64,000 bases of DNA, taken from Selaginella moellendorffii (lineage: Eukaryota > Streptophyta > Lycopodiopsida > Selaginellales > Selaginellaceae). The notes beneath the pieces are model-generated. The model saw only the letters and a program-made list of their open reading frames with translations. It did not search any database and had not been told where the DNA came from. Below, in pieces: positions 1 through 10,941 of this stretch. Position 1 is the first letter of the stretch. Each line of letters starts with the position of its first letter. Location: contig NW_003314306.1 of NCBI RefSeq assembly GCF_000143415.4, positions 652,897 through 716,896 of the forward strand, given 5' to 3'. Position numbers and translations under genes: made by a program.

Positions 1-241
1 TGGACGAGTCATGGAACACGAAGCCTCTTCTGGATGGAAAGGAAATAATGGCGGAGTTCCAGCTCAAGGGAGGCCCTGCCGTGAAGGACCTGGTAAGTGG
101 ATAGATTATTATGGTTTCCACTCATCTCTTCGACCAATGCAGAAGGACTTGTCAATCCAGTGGCAGCTCGCACACCCGACTGGAACAGCGGGAGAGTGTA
201 GAGAGTGGCTCAAACTAGAACACGCGAAGGGAAACAAGTAA
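1..241 (+). CDS. CCA tRNA nucleotidyltransferase, C-terminal end (partial)
   Basis: Two exons are visible: one running in from the window edge to 92 (reading frame starts at base 3) and 143-241, ending in TAA. The 50-bp intron has a gtaagt donor and a cag acceptor, and the join keeps the frame. The peptide contains LLDGKEIMAEFQLKGGPAV and then WQLAHPTGTAGECREWLK. This matches my memory of the tail of eukaryotic CCA-adding enzymes (LLDGK..., GGP..., W...HP.GT...EC.EW), which add or repair the CCA end of tRNAs in nucleus, mitochondria and plastids. The catalytic head lies outside the window, so the call rests on about 60 residues. The gene is convergent with the esterase that ends at 359. Confidence 0.55.
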   Translation, partial: GRVMEHEASSGWKGNNGGVPAQGRPCREGPGKWIDYYGFHSSLRPMQKDLSIQWQLAHPTGTAGECREWLKLEHAKGNK

Positions 242-358
242 TCTGCGCGATTCACCATCCAAGTGAGTGAAATTTTTTCCCAGTTTCGTGCTCAAGTTCT
301 TTCCATTTCCCAGATTTTTGCAAAGAATACAACCATTGCTAGCTACCAAAGATTTAAA

Positions 359-1393
359 TCAAGCCAGCGTCTCGTGAATAAACTGCGCGATATCACTCAA
401 GCACTGGCGCGACGATTTGAGGCGATAGAAGATGTGGAAGACATGAACTCCACGCTTATACAAGAGAACCTTGACCTTCTTCCCGGCGGCGGCCATCCCT
501 TGCGCGTAGCTCATCTGTGCGTCCTTGAGGAGATCATACTCGCCAACCAAAACCAAGCTTGGCGGGAGAGAAAGCGCCGTAATGTCCATCGATCGTGGGC
601 CGAACACGTTGCAAATCGGGTGGTCGCGATCTTCCCCGTCGGGAAGATAGGCCCGCCAATACCAGTCGGTCATCTCCAGGTTGATTATGGGCCCATTCCG
701 GAGGAGAATCTCCGAGGGGCTCCTCTCTTGGCTGCCAAAGAAGGGCTGGATGAGAATGCTACCTCTCACGCGCAGTGGATCCAGTAGGGCTTGCTCCTCG
801 GCGATGGCGGCGCGGCACGCGACGAAGTGGGCGATGTTGCCGCCGGCCGAATCGCCGCTGAGGAAGCAGCGCGAGAGATCGGCCGAGGCTGGGAGGGCGT
901 CCCTGGCTTCCTTGGATCGCAGCCATTTGAGGAAGTGGAAGCAAGAATCGTGCACGGCGGGGTAGCGATGCTCGGGCGCCAGCGGGTAATTCACCGAGAC
1001 GACGATGCAGCGCGCGATCTTGGCGAGGCGGCGGCAGAAGATGTCGTAGAGGAGGAAATCCGGGCGGAGGACCGCGAATCCGCCGCCGTGGTAGTAGATC
1101 ACGACGGGCAGCGACGCGGAGGAGCTAGGGCTCTTGGCGGCGTCGTCGGGGATGAAGAGCCTGGCCCAGCAAGAATCGCCCAGCGATGGCGCCGCGATGT
1201 CCCTGGTGGAGACGCCGTAGATGGGGATGGAGAGGGCGGGGAAGCGAATCTCCTCGATGCTGCCCAGCCAGCGGCGGATGGTGTAGTCGCTCCGGCGGAT
1301 GAGCGCGTTGGCAGTCTTGATGAGGCCGGAGAGCAGGCGAAGCGAGAGCGGCAGGCGCGCGCCACCGCCGCCATCGCAGAGCGGCGCCGCCAT
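359..1393 (-). CDS. Carboxylesterase, alpha/beta-hydrolase (CXE / GID1-like family)
   Basis: Single-exon gene of 344 residues; ATG at 1393, stop at 359-361. The oxyanion-hole motif HGGGF is near residue 103, the nucleophile elbow GDSAGGN near 185, the catalytic Asp probably in GEYDLLKDAQ and the catalytic His in GVHVFHIF close to the C terminus, so the triad looks intact. The family hydrolyses short acyl esters and includes plant CXE enzymes and the gibberellin receptor GID1. The classical GID1 N-terminal lid is not evident and the GxHxF His is present, so an active esterase is more likely than a receptor. No signal peptide is obvious, suggesting a cytosolic enzyme. It lies 114 bp downstream of a PPR gene on the same strand. 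Confidence 0.85.
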   Translation of the reverse strand: MAAPLCDGGGGARLPLSLRLLSGLIKTANALIRRSDYTIRRWLGSIEEIRFPALSIPIYGVSTRDIAAPSLGDSCWARLFIPDDAAKSPSSSASLPVVIYYHGGGFAVLRPDFLLYDIFCRRLAKIARCIVVSVNYPLAPEHRYPAVHDSCFHFLKWLRSKEARDALPASADLSRCFLSGDSAGGNIAHFVACRAAIAEEQALLDPLRVRGSILIQPFFGSQERSPSEILLRNGPIINLEMTDWYWRAYLPDGEDRDHPICNVFGPRSMDITALSLPPSLVLVGEYDLLKDAQMSYAQGMAAAGKKVKVLLYKRGVHVFHIFYRLKSSRQCLSDIAQFIHETLA

Positions 1394-1507
1394 AGCCAAG
1401 AGCTTCCAAGAGCTTCCAAAACTCGCGAGTCACGAACAAGGAAAAGGCCAAGAAGTAATGGACCTGGGCGGGATCATGGCAGTCGATTATTGCAAATTTT
1501 CGGCCAC

Positions 1508-3286
1508 TTATCCGCGAGACTTGCCCGAAATGGAGATTAATTTTTCGCGTGTTCTTCGCTGGGGATTCTTCCATTCTCGCGGTGTTCTTTGCGAGTGTTC
1601 TTCGCGGGGGATTCTTTGCGAGTATACGTTCGCGACCAAGACGTAGGCGCGGGGGTCTCGCCCAAGAACGCGATTTGCCGCCGCGACAACGCTGCCAAGA
1701 TCGTCCTGGCTCCGGCACGCCGCCAGAAAGCACGACCACTCCCACAGATCGGGCGCAAAGGGCATTGCTTTGATGAGATCCCTGGCGCTGGCCAGATGCC
1801 CCGCGCGGCAGAGGAGATCCACGACGCAGCAGTAGTGCTGCTTGGTGGGCGTGATCGCGAAATCGGTGGCGATGGAGCGGAATCGCGCGCCGCCCACCTC
1901 GGGATCGCCCAGATGCCCGCAAGCGATGAGCAGCGATGCGAGCGAGGTCTCGTCCGGGGGGAGGGATTCGAGGTTTAGATCGAAGAAGAGGGCGAGGACG
2001 TGATCGCTGTGGTGCCCGGTTTGGGCGTAGGCCGCGAGCATCGTCCCCCAGGAAGCGATGCTTCTCTCCGGCATTTGCGAGAAGAGATCTCGCGCTTGGT
2101 GCAAATGCCCTCTCTGAGCGAATGCGAGGAGGAGCTCGTTCCAGGAGATGAGATCTCTCTCCGGGATCGAGTCGAAGATCTTGGTGGCCGCCGGGAGATC
2201 GCAGGCGCGCGCGTAGGCGAGGAGGAGGGAGTTCCAGGCAATGGTGTCTCGCTCCGGCGCGGTGTCGAAGAATCTCTGGCATAGATCGGTGTCTCCGGCT
2301 CTGGCAAATCCCGCCAGGAGCGAGCTCCAGGAGATGAGATCCTTCTCCGGCAGGCGATCGAACAGGCACTTTGCTTCCTCGATCTGGCCGGATTGGGCGT
2401 GCGCGGCGATCATCGCGTTCCACGAGACGAGGCTCGAGAAGGGCATCGCGGCGAAGGTCTCGATCGATTTGGGCGTGTTTCCGGCGCTGGCGTAGGCGCA
2501 GAGCATCGCGTTCCAGGCGACGAGGTCGCGCTCGCGCATCACCGAGTGGAAGATCTCCTCGGCTCTGGCGATTTGGCCGCTGTGGGCGTAGCGCGCGAGC
2601 ATCGCCGTCCAGGAGACGGTGTTGTGGATCGGCATTGCGTCGAAGATCTCTCTCGCAGCGTCGGGATTGGGAGAAGCTCCCAGGATCAGGGAGGAAGATA
2701 CAACATCGTGTTGCGGCATTTGCGAGTAGAGTTCTTGAGCTTTCCCAAAATGCCCGCTTTGGGCATATGCATGGAGCATCACAGTCCAGGAGACGAGATT
2801 CACGAGCGGCATTGTATTGAAAATCTGTTTGACTTGCGTAGATCTCTCCTTTTGCGCGTAGAGATTCAGGATCGTGGTCCATGAAATGAGATCTTTGCCT
2901 GGCATTCGAGCGAAGAACTCATTGGTTTGCAGAAAATGCCCTGTTTGGGCATGTGCTGCAAGCATCGAGTTTAGCGCCACCATGTTCCACTCGGGCATCC
3001 CGTCGAAGATCGTCTTGGCCTCGGCGAAGAGCGCATTGCGAGCGTAGCACGAGATCATCAGCGCCCACGAGAAGCAATCCCGGTCTCGCGGATCGATTCG
3101 TGCGAAGACCGCCGCGGCATCGAGCGGGCTGCCGTGGCTGGCGTAGGCCTGGATGAGCTTGTTGAGGACGAAGAGATCCGGGCGATGGATCCGAGCGTGG
3201 ATTGCTCGCAGCTCCGCGAGGCTGGCGCTGGCAGCGATGGCGCGCACGCATTGGGATCGTTGCTGGAGCGTAGAGGGCGCATTCAT
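1508..3286 (-). CDS. PPR protein, PLS class, without DYW domain
   Basis: Intronless, 592 residues, ATG at 3286. About fifteen PPR motifs follow one another, many of the short ~31-residue S-like kind (pattern A..IFD.MPE.D..SWN.ML.AYA..G). The C terminus has an E-like segment (PFAPDLWEWSCFLAACR...) and then a basic tail encoded by a small tandem repeat (see separate entry). Such proteins bind organelle RNA, one motif per base, and commonly specify C-to-U editing sites. With no DYW deaminase domain it would need a partner for editing. An N-terminal targeting peptide cannot be judged with confidence. It shares a 182-bp divergent spacer with the aldehyde oxidase. Confidence 0.88.
   Translation of the reverse strand: MNAPSTLQQRSQCVRAIAASASLAELRAIHARIHRPDLFVLNKLIQAYASHGSPLDAAAVFARIDPRDRDCFSWALMISCYARNALFAEAKTIFDGMPEWNMVALNSMLAAHAQTGHFLQTNEFFARMPGKDLISWTTILNLYAQKERSTQVKQIFNTMPLVNLVSWTVMLHAYAQSGHFGKAQELYSQMPQHDVVSSSLILGASPNPDAAREIFDAMPIHNTVSWTAMLARYAHSGQIARAEEIFHSVMRERDLVAWNAMLCAYASAGNTPKSIETFAAMPFSSLVSWNAMIAAHAQSGQIEEAKCLFDRLPEKDLISWSSLLAGFARAGDTDLCQRFFDTAPERDTIAWNSLLLAYARACDLPAATKIFDSIPERDLISWNELLLAFAQRGHLHQARDLFSQMPERSIASWGTMLAAYAQTGHHSDHVLALFFDLNLESLPPDETSLASLLIACGHLGDPEVGGARFRSIATDFAITPTKQHYCCVVDLLCRAGHLASARDLIKAMPFAPDLWEWSCFLAACRSQDDLGSVVAAANRVLGRDPRAYVLVANVYSQRIPREEHSQRTPREWKNPQRRTREKLISISGKSRG
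1540..1632. repeat. Short imperfect tandem repeat encoding the PPR tail
   Basis: On the plus strand, units of the form gtgttcttcgc(t/g)gggga ttctt recur, interleaved with tctcgcggtgttctttgcg. The repeat lies inside the last ~30 codons of the minus-strand PPR gene and encodes an Arg/Glu/Pro-rich tail made of IPREEHSQRTPREW-like units. Confidence 0.7.
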
Positions 3287-3468
3287 AGAAAATCAAGCTT
3301 AATCGTCGCTAGATCTGGCCGAGAAGCGCGAGATCCTCGTGTGGATTCGCTAGTCCCAATCACCAGTATAGTAGCTCTAGACTAAAGGCACTGCGTTTGT
3401 CTTCTTCATCGTTGTCAACTATCCTCGTTCTATTGCTGTGCTAGGTCTTTTATTTCGTTGTGGGAGAC
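3287..3468. promoter_or_regulatory. Divergent spacer between PPR gene and aldehyde oxidase
   Basis: Only 182 bp separate the two start codons, so both promoters and 5' UTRs must lie here or extend into the neighbouring genes. I see no clear TATA box or other named element. Confidence 0.5.
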
Positions 3469-6400
3469 ATGGCGCTCGACGACGGTCTCCCCTCGCGCAA
3501 GGAGCTCCGATTCGCTGTCAATGGCAAGCTCGTCGTCGTCCGGGACGCTGATCCGCGCGCCAGCCTCGGGGATTTCCTCCGCGATAATCTGCTGCTGCGA
3601 GGTTTGAAGATGCCGTGCCGGCAAGGGGGATGCGGCGCTTGCACCGTCGTGATTTCCTCGCCTAGATCGAGCGATGGGGTGCTGCTGCGGCACAGGCCGG
3701 TAAATTCGTGCCTCCGGACGCTCTGCTCGGTGGATGGGATGCTCGTCACGACTGTGGAGGGGATTGGGAGCTGCAAGGGTGGATTGCATCGCGTCCAGCA
3801 AGCGCTTGTCAAGCACAATGGCTCGCAGTGTGGATTTTGCACGCCTGGCTGGGTAAGCGACCACTCTACTAGTGACGTATGATTATCTTGGATTTTTCTC
3901 TCTTGTTCATCACAGGTGATGAATATGTATGGCTTGCTGCTTGAAACTCCAAATCCTCTGCCGCAGCAAGTGGAAGATCAGCTAGATGGAAATCTTTGCA
4001 GGTAAGGTGTTGTTCCTCCATTTTCCAAGATAGTTTCTTACGTGGGTTTTGTGTGAAGGTGTACTGGATATCGTCCCATTTTGGATGCTTTCCAGTCTCT
4101 CGCGTGTTCTTCCCGAGATGGATGCAGTGCAGGAGACATCGAAGAAGTACCAACGTGTAAGAACTTGGCTTCGCTTCGCCAAGACGACGAGCTCGAGATC
4201 AGCAAGGGTGGAGTGACGTGGTTCCGAGTCTCGTCCTTGACATCGCTGTACAAGGTTCTCAGGAACAATGCCGTTGGCGGCGTGCAGCTCGTTTGTGGGA
4301 ACACGTCGAGTGGAGTTTATCCTCGACAGTTCAAGAGCGTTGTTGTGGACATCAGCTGCATTGACGAGATGCGGCGTGTTAGTATCGACAGTCGTGGCAT
4401 CCGGCTCGGTGGCGCAGCTTCATTGAGCGATATGGAAGCAGTGCTGAATTCGAAGAAAGAAGTTTCTTCGAGCTATCGGTCGCTCTTGCAACACGTGAAA
4501 CGGGTATGTTTCTTTCGATCATCTCTTTCCTCGTTCTAACCAAAGGTATGTTGTGGCACAGATCGCTACACATCAAGTTCGAAACATGGGAACTGTTGCT
4601 GGAAATCTCATGATGACGTATCAAAATCTGGGCTTCGTATCGGACGTAGCAGTCCTACTTTTTGCCGCTGAAGCAATTTTGACGATCGCTCTCTCCGATG
4701 CAGTTCGGAAAGATTTGACCATCGAAGACTTTTTCAAGCTCCCGAGCGTGGACGAGATTGTCATTGTGGAAATTTTTCTTCCTTTGCTACCAGAGAGTGT
4801 ACGATTTCTCACCTATAAAGTTGCTCTCCGGCGAGTGAACTCTCATGCTCTACTGAACGCTGCATTCAGGTTCGACGTTAACAGTAGCAAAGGTAGGCAA
4901 TTGTTTACTCCTATACTTCATACATCCCAACCATGGCTCCTGTCTCAGGCTTGATTCAAAGTGCTCCAGTCATTGTTTACGGAGGAGTTGGTCATTTCCC
5001 TGTCCGAGCTAAAAATGCAGAAGCTTTTCTGTGGGGAAAATCTTTCACGGATCCCCAGGTACTCCTCTGCTTTCTTCTATCTTTTCAGATTCGATTCTGT
5101 CCACAGGTTTGCGACAGTGCTCTCGAAATACTCCAGAAAGAGATTGTTATGGATCCTTCCTACGGAAACACAAGTTATCGCACATCTTTAGTGGCAGCAT
5201 ATTTCTACAAAGCGATATTGTCTTTGTGGCCTAAGGATCGCGTTCCCAGCACGTTGCAGTCGTCAATCTCAGAGGTTTCGGATGAAATGTCTATACCTTG
5301 CTGATTTATTCACGTCCTTAATTTTAAATATGCAGTTCTCCTGGCCAATTACGTCTGGAACAAAAAGCTTTGATAAGGTACACATGCTGGTCTTGTTAGC
5401 TTGTGCGTGATCTCGTGTTTGGATTTTAAATGACAGGGCGACCCCTCACAATATCCTGTCTCCAAACCTCTGCCTAAGTTATCTGCAATGTCACAGGTAT
5501 TTTGCTCCAAAGGTTTTTTTGTTGTAATCCTTGTGCAATCCAGGCTTCAGGAGAACTGAAATATGTGAATGATTTCAACTTTGGGAACGAATTATATGCA
5601 ACATATGTAATTTCTACGGTTGGAAATGCAAAAATAAAAGGCATAGATCCTGCGAGAGCACTCGCAGAAAACGGAGTGGTAACATTTATCTCAGCTGCAA
5701 CTTTAGCGGGTGCTGGATACAACAACAAAGTGAAGTAAGTTCAGCTTTACGATTTCTCATGCTTTACGGAAGAGTCATGGTACAGTGAATTTGAAGAAGT
5801 GTTTGCTGCAAGCGACATTCTTTACTGTGGCCAAGCAGTGGGACTTGTTGTTGCGAAGTCGAAGGTGCCTTTCTTACTTCTTTTTTTTATCTAACAAAAA
5901 ATTACCAGAGAGTGGCGGATTATGCTGCGACATTAGTTGACGTGCAGTATATGGATATCAAGAAACCAATTATTACAATAGAAGATGCTGTTTCTGCGAA
6001 TTCTTTCTTTCATAACAAGGACAGAGAACTTGAATTTCAACAAGGTACACACACCACTTTTAAGTCGACTTACCTCTTTTGAATCATTCACAGGATCCGT
6101 TACGGAGGCATTTAGTGATTCGGAGGCAATTCTAATAGAGGGCCAGGTATTTGAGGATTGAGAAACTTGTCTGTGCCAAACTAAACGCATTACAACAGGT
6201 CAGCGTTGGCAATCAGTACCATTTCCATTTGGAGACCCAACAAGCAGTATGCGTTCCGTCAGAGGATGGTTTCATTGAAGTGTACTCGTCCACTCAAAAT
6301 CCCTCGAAGGTATGTGATGCCATGATGCATTCTTATAACAAAATCAATTTGGAAGGTCCAAAGCTGCGTCAGTGCTGGACTCAATCGACCTCAACACAAA

Positions 6401-8760
6401 ATTACGGTAAGTTTAACTTGTCTCCCTCTATTTCTTGTGAACTAGGTTTTTTTCTCAGGTATCTGTCAAGAGAATTGGAGGAGCATATGGGGCGAAAATC
6501 AACCGGTCATCGTTAATTGCAATGGCTTGTGCGTTTGCGGCAGACTTGCTCAAGAGGCCCGTACGACTTGTTCTGGATCTTAGCACCAACATGCAGGTTG
6601 ACATTTTCAATTTACTAGTTTCTCCACTTAAAAATGCCACAGCTTGTAGGTGGTCGCAGTCCTTACTTTTGCAAATACAAGATCTCTGCAAGAAAAACTG
6701 GTCAAATCACTGGCGTGAAAATGGATATTATCAACAATCATGTGAGCTCTCAAAACTTGTCTCTATTTGTTTGATGTTTCAACCTGAACAGGGAGCTCAC
6801 TTCGATTTTGGGTATCCAACTGGTTCCACGCTACCAAATTTTATAGATGGCGCTTACAAAATTCCGAACTGGGATCTGAAGACGAAAATTGCACGGACAA
6901 ATACACCAGCTTGCACATATATGCGTGGCCCAGGTTTGCAAAAAAGTATTTTATTTTTTCTGAGATCCTTTTGCAGTTTTCGTTGAGACCACCACTATGA
7001 TTGAAACGGCATTAGATCATGTTGCATTTACTCTACGCCTTGCTCGTGATCAAGTTCGCGAAATTAACATGTACGAGAAAGGCGACGTTTCTTTGAACGG
7101 GCAACGGCTTAACTATTGCAATGCAAAGTTAGTGTTTGACGCTATCAAGGTAAATGTTTCACTTTTTAATATTCTTTTTCTGGTGCATTACCTCTCGAGC
7201 TTTTAGGAGTCAAGTAACTATTTAATCCGTTCGAAGCAAGTGGACGAATATAATTCGAGCAACCTTTGGAGGAAGCGTGGAATATCAATTGTCCCTGTGA
7301 AGTTCATCGCAGAGTGGCATGGCGCCCAGCATCTTGCTCTAATCAATGTGCATCCGGATGGAAGCATCAGCATCCATCACTCTGGATGCGAGATGGGACA
7401 GGGCCTTGACGTGAAGGTTGCTCAGGTGTGTAACGTGTCGCTGTTTTGCTTTGTTTATCTCGTATGCTGGTTGGATTCTTTTCAGGTAGCAGCTATGACC
7501 CTTGGATCTCTGCAAGTAGATGTCTCAATGGAAGATATTGCTGTGCACACAACTACAACCACCGTCGCCAACAACGTCGCGGAAAGTGGTGGCTCCGTAG
7601 CTTCAGAGTTATGCGCAAAGGCCGTGCATGTAAGCTTTAAGAATTCACAGATCTGGATTTGTACTCACATATTCTCGCAGGATGGATGCACTCAACTCGT
7701 GGAACGTCTTCGTGCAGTGAAGACCATGTTGGTCTCGGGATCAAAGAGTTGCTCCTGGAAGGATCTCATCAGCGCTGCTGTGAGCTCTGGAGTTGACCTT
7801 CAAGCCCGCGGCCGCGTGTATCCCGCTGCCGCTGAAGACGGTCCTTCCCAGTAAGTGTTCCTTTTACTTCCCGAGTTTTGTGCTCTTACACACTTCCAAA
7901 CAGATACACGTCGTTCGGAGCCGGCGTCACAGAAGTGGAAGTTGACATTCTGACGGGTCTGTATTTTGTGTATTTTGGTTAGTGGTGAGGTTATCGACTC
8001 ATCACAAATTTGTCATTTTCTTCTTTTTTTTTCTCGTCCCGTTTCAGGAGAAACATTCGTGATCCGTGCGGATGTCTTACTCGATTGCGGGAAAAGCTTG
8101 AATCCGGCCGTTGACATTGGCCAAGTAAGACTTCTACAGCGCTAGCACTGGAATTAACAAGTAGCTTCCACAGGTTCAAGGCGCTTTTATTCAAGGACTC
8201 GGCTACTTCCTTACAGAAGAATTCCACTATGATCCTTCCACGGGCAAGGTAATCATTAGTTTCCACTGTTTTCCTCGTTTCTTATTCTTAGTTCTTGAAT
8301 TATTTTTTTCCAGCTTCTAACTGATGGAACTTGGGAGTATAAGCCACCATTTGCCAGGGACATTCCATACGAATTCAACACCGCTCTCCTCCCTAACAGT
8401 GAAAATCCTTCCGGCTTCCTTCGCTCAAAGGTACAAAACATTGTCAAACTCACTTGTTGCTAACTTGGAAGTGTCTCTAGTTCTCTGGAGAACCTCCTTA
8501 TGGCACGGCTTGCAGGCAAGTTTCTCACAATCTTCAAAGAGAAAACTTTTGAGTTTGAGCTGACAAAGTCTTTGCAAATTGCTGTTTGCAGTGCCTTGCT
8601 AGCAGTGTCCCAAGCTCTGGCAGCCGCAAGATCGCAGTGGAATGGCGGCAATGGATGGTCTCCTCTCAGCTCTCCAGCAACGCCACAAAACGTAGCCCTC
8701 GCGGCCGAGTTTCCACTCTCGTCAGTGAGCTTTCGAGAGCTGTTTTCAATGAATAAATGA
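3469..8760 (+). CDS. Molybdenum-containing aldehyde oxidase (xanthine dehydrogenase family)
   Basis: I model 27 exons: 3469-3852, 3916-4001, 4059-4503, 4562-4892, 4949-5058, 5107-5274, 5336-5377, 5437-5496, 5544-5734, 5786-5864, 5909-6044, 6094-6146, 6199-6309, 6356-6406, 6459-6596, 6643-6741, 6792-6933, 6977-7149, 7207-7425, 7486-7629, 7681-7850, 7904-7956, 8048-8124, 8174-8248, 8314-8430, 8481-8515, 8592-8760. Every junction keeps phase. Domain order: plant-type [2Fe-2S] (CRQGGCGAC), second [2Fe-2S] (CGFCTPG, CRCTGY), FAD domain (NMGTVAGNL), then the molybdopterin domains (GGAYGAK, GQYHFHLETQ, QSCVSAGLNRPQHK), ending with the loop SGEPPYG that carries the catalytic Glu of the family. Aldehyde oxidases turn aldehydes into acids, for example in ABA and auxin metabolism; the substrate cannot be read here. 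The last intron uses a GC donor. ATG at 3469 is the first in frame. Confidence 0.92.
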
Positions 8761-9172
8761 AGAACCCTAAAAACAGGGGAAGGCTTTTGTTTTAGGGTTT
8801 ATGCTTGAGGGAGAAGAATGCTCGCGGCGATTCCATCCAGCCAGGATCGTCAATCCAGGTGAAAATGCAGCGTGTCGCGGCGCTAGCGCCGTGCCGCGCT
8901 CGCAATTATCAATCAAAGAGCGCGCGAGTCGCGACATTCTTCTTCTGGGAGTCGCGATCCACAGGTATCTATGCAAGTGGTAGTAAGATATTTATATGAT
9001 TGGAAGGTATACATTATAGGGACGAGAGGATAGATTTCTCACATCTATTCGCAAGCTCCCCGTGTTAAACACACTCTCGGGAGAAAAACAAAGGGGCAGG
9101 GAAAGAAAATATCAGCGCAACTTTACTATAGTACATAGCAGGAAAATGGCCGGGTCGACTCTCACACGTCGA
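8761..9172. other. Spacer between convergent genes
   Basis: This region contains a telo-box-like tttagggttt (~8793) followed by an ATG and short open frames of about 60 codons (8801-8999) without recognisable similarity. No convincing gene; the sequence is probably the 3' UTRs of the aldehyde oxidase and acireductone dioxygenase. Confidence 0.4.
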
Positions 9173-10153
9173 TCACTGTGCCTTGACTCGCTGTTGCAGT
9201 AGATACTTCTCAACGTACAGCTTCCTGGAAAACAAAGAAGCGGTTTGGAAGATCTGTTCGGCTAGATTTTGTGCAAGTTTGGGTTACCTGGCTGCACTGT
9301 CGTCTGATCGCTGGTGCTGTGTTCTTACAGGATTTTCCGTGAACAGCAGCAGTGCCTGGAGAGAAGAAGAAGAACGAGAACGAGAAACGATCAGCCGTAA
9401 GAACTTTGAAATCGTTGGGTGTTTGGAGGCCTACCTTGATGTAATCGTTTGTGTCCAGAGTGAACCTGTGGTACATGCCGGGAGGGAGAACAACGAGGTC
9501 GCCTTTCTGGACGTAAAAGCGGATCCATTTGTCGTCGTAATCTCTGATATCCCAGTATCCTGCAAAAACAAGAGTTATTGAGTTTCGCTGAGCTCTCTGT
9601 GCTTTTCCAGAGCTTTGTACCGCTGCCATCGAGAATGAGACGGCTCTCCTCCTGGGAGTGCATGTGTTCCTTGAAGAAACCTTTCACTCTGGCGTCGAAG
9701 TCGACCATCGCTTCTCGAGAAACCGTTATGACTTCCTGCAACGAGATTGTCAAACATTGATGGATCGAAAGGAAAAAGCAAGTAGAGAACGATGGCGGCG
9801 TGGCTACGTACGGAGTATTTGTAGCCGCGGTCGCTCCTTATGTTCTTCAGCTCGGTGTCGGACTCCCAATTATCAACATCTAGCTTCCAGGTGAGAATTC
9901 CCAGGCCTGTGAAGAACCAGAAAATTTTTAACGCGTTAGCTTCTCTCCTTTGCAGATATGCTACTTTCAAGACTACCATGCACATGAGAGAGAGGGATGG
10001 CGCGGTTTGGATGATACTTGTGAGCAAGCTTTTCGTTTTCGTCGGTGCTGTTGTACTCCCAGGCTTGAATCTCCGACTAAACAATCCCCCAGACAAGAGT
10101 CAGCTGCAATTCGAAGGTAGAAAAACACAAGAGCTTACTTTCGATGCTTCCAT
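9173..10153 (-). CDS. ARD: Acireductone dioxygenase (ARD, methionine salvage)
   Basis: Seven exons on the minus strand: 10139-10153, 9977-10076, 9812-9906, 9621-9735, 9435-9559, 9288-9355, 9173-9224. They total 570 nt (189 residues), the usual ARD length. The cupin metal ligands are all present: HMHSQEE gives two His and a Glu, and [10 protein letters not shown] gives the third His. N-terminal AWEYN and [10 protein letters not shown] match the family start. ARD oxidises acireductone to formate and a 2-oxo acid in the cytosolic methionine (Yang) cycle; the bound metal (Fe or Ni) decides the product. The first coding exon is only five codons (MEASK). The exon at 9977-10076 uses a tag acceptor, which removes an upstream in-frame stop. 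Confidence 0.93.
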
Positions 10154-10941
10154 TCTGGCTTCTGTGCAGAAGAGAAGAGCAGGAGAGGAAATATATTTTG
10201 AAGATCGTGGAGGGGAAGCAGCAGATCGAGACAAAGGTGGAGTGACAAGTCGGAGGAGCTTAAACAGTGGTGCGGCCTAGTTGACTTGCTCGAGGTGGGA
10301 CTTTTTCTTCCTCGCCGCTCACATTGTGTCTTCTTTTATAGATGGCTTTAACCCTCGGCCAGGAACACAAGAAAAGCTCAAGAGGAAGGGGAAGACCGGT
10401 GACTGGTCCAGTGAGGGCCCCAAGGACGAGCATAAGATAACACTTCGCACCAGTGCTGCTATGACTAGTGCTAGCCGCAATGCTGGGATTTAAATGCGGG
10501 AACGAGCAAAGCACAGTAGCTACCAGCAGCAGCAGCAGAAAGAGAAAGAAAAGCAACATCTATGGTCCGGTCGCGAGCAGGAGTAGTTTGCTCTTCGCTG
10601 ATTCCGAGGAAAGTTATGGAAACAGGAATGGAAGTGATGGAGACGGACGGAAAGAAGACGGGAAAAAAGTAAAAACAAAACGAAGCAGAGTGGAGGTGAC
10701 TTTAAAACTCGCGACGAAACGAAGAAGGCTGAAGAGAGGAAAGCAAAACCGACATGCAAGCTTAAGTTTCGACGTAGAAAAGGGAAGTAGTGGCTGCTGC
10801 CGGTGCCGGTGCTGCTTCACGTCAAGCAACTGATATAACGGAAAAACGAACAGAATTGGAGCAAATGGCTGGAAGAAAACAAAGAGCTGGAAATGGAGGC
10901 AGGTTGGAGCGAGACGGTGCGAGCGAGTAGCATGGCGTCAC
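10154..10941. other. Upstream region of ARD, no convincing gene
   Basis: It holds a short CAG run (~10523-10540) and purine-rich stretches with an open frame at 10468-10833. The frame encodes a lysine/arginine-rich low-complexity peptide with no family resemblance, so I do not call a gene. Confidence 0.4.

Noticed and set aside
1125-2882. 585-codon minus-strand open frame
   Set aside because: It is antiframe to the PPR gene and the esterase; Arg/Pro-rich composition with no motifs marks it as a shadow of G+C-rich coding sequence.
8801-8999. Small ORFs after a telo-box-like motif downstream of the aldehyde oxidase
   Set aside because: About 60 codons, no similarity and no splice partner found; kept only as a note in the spacer entry.
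10468-10833. Lysine/arginine-rich 121-codon frame
   Set aside because: Low-complexity purine-rich DNA with the opposite strand equally open; no evidence of a gene.
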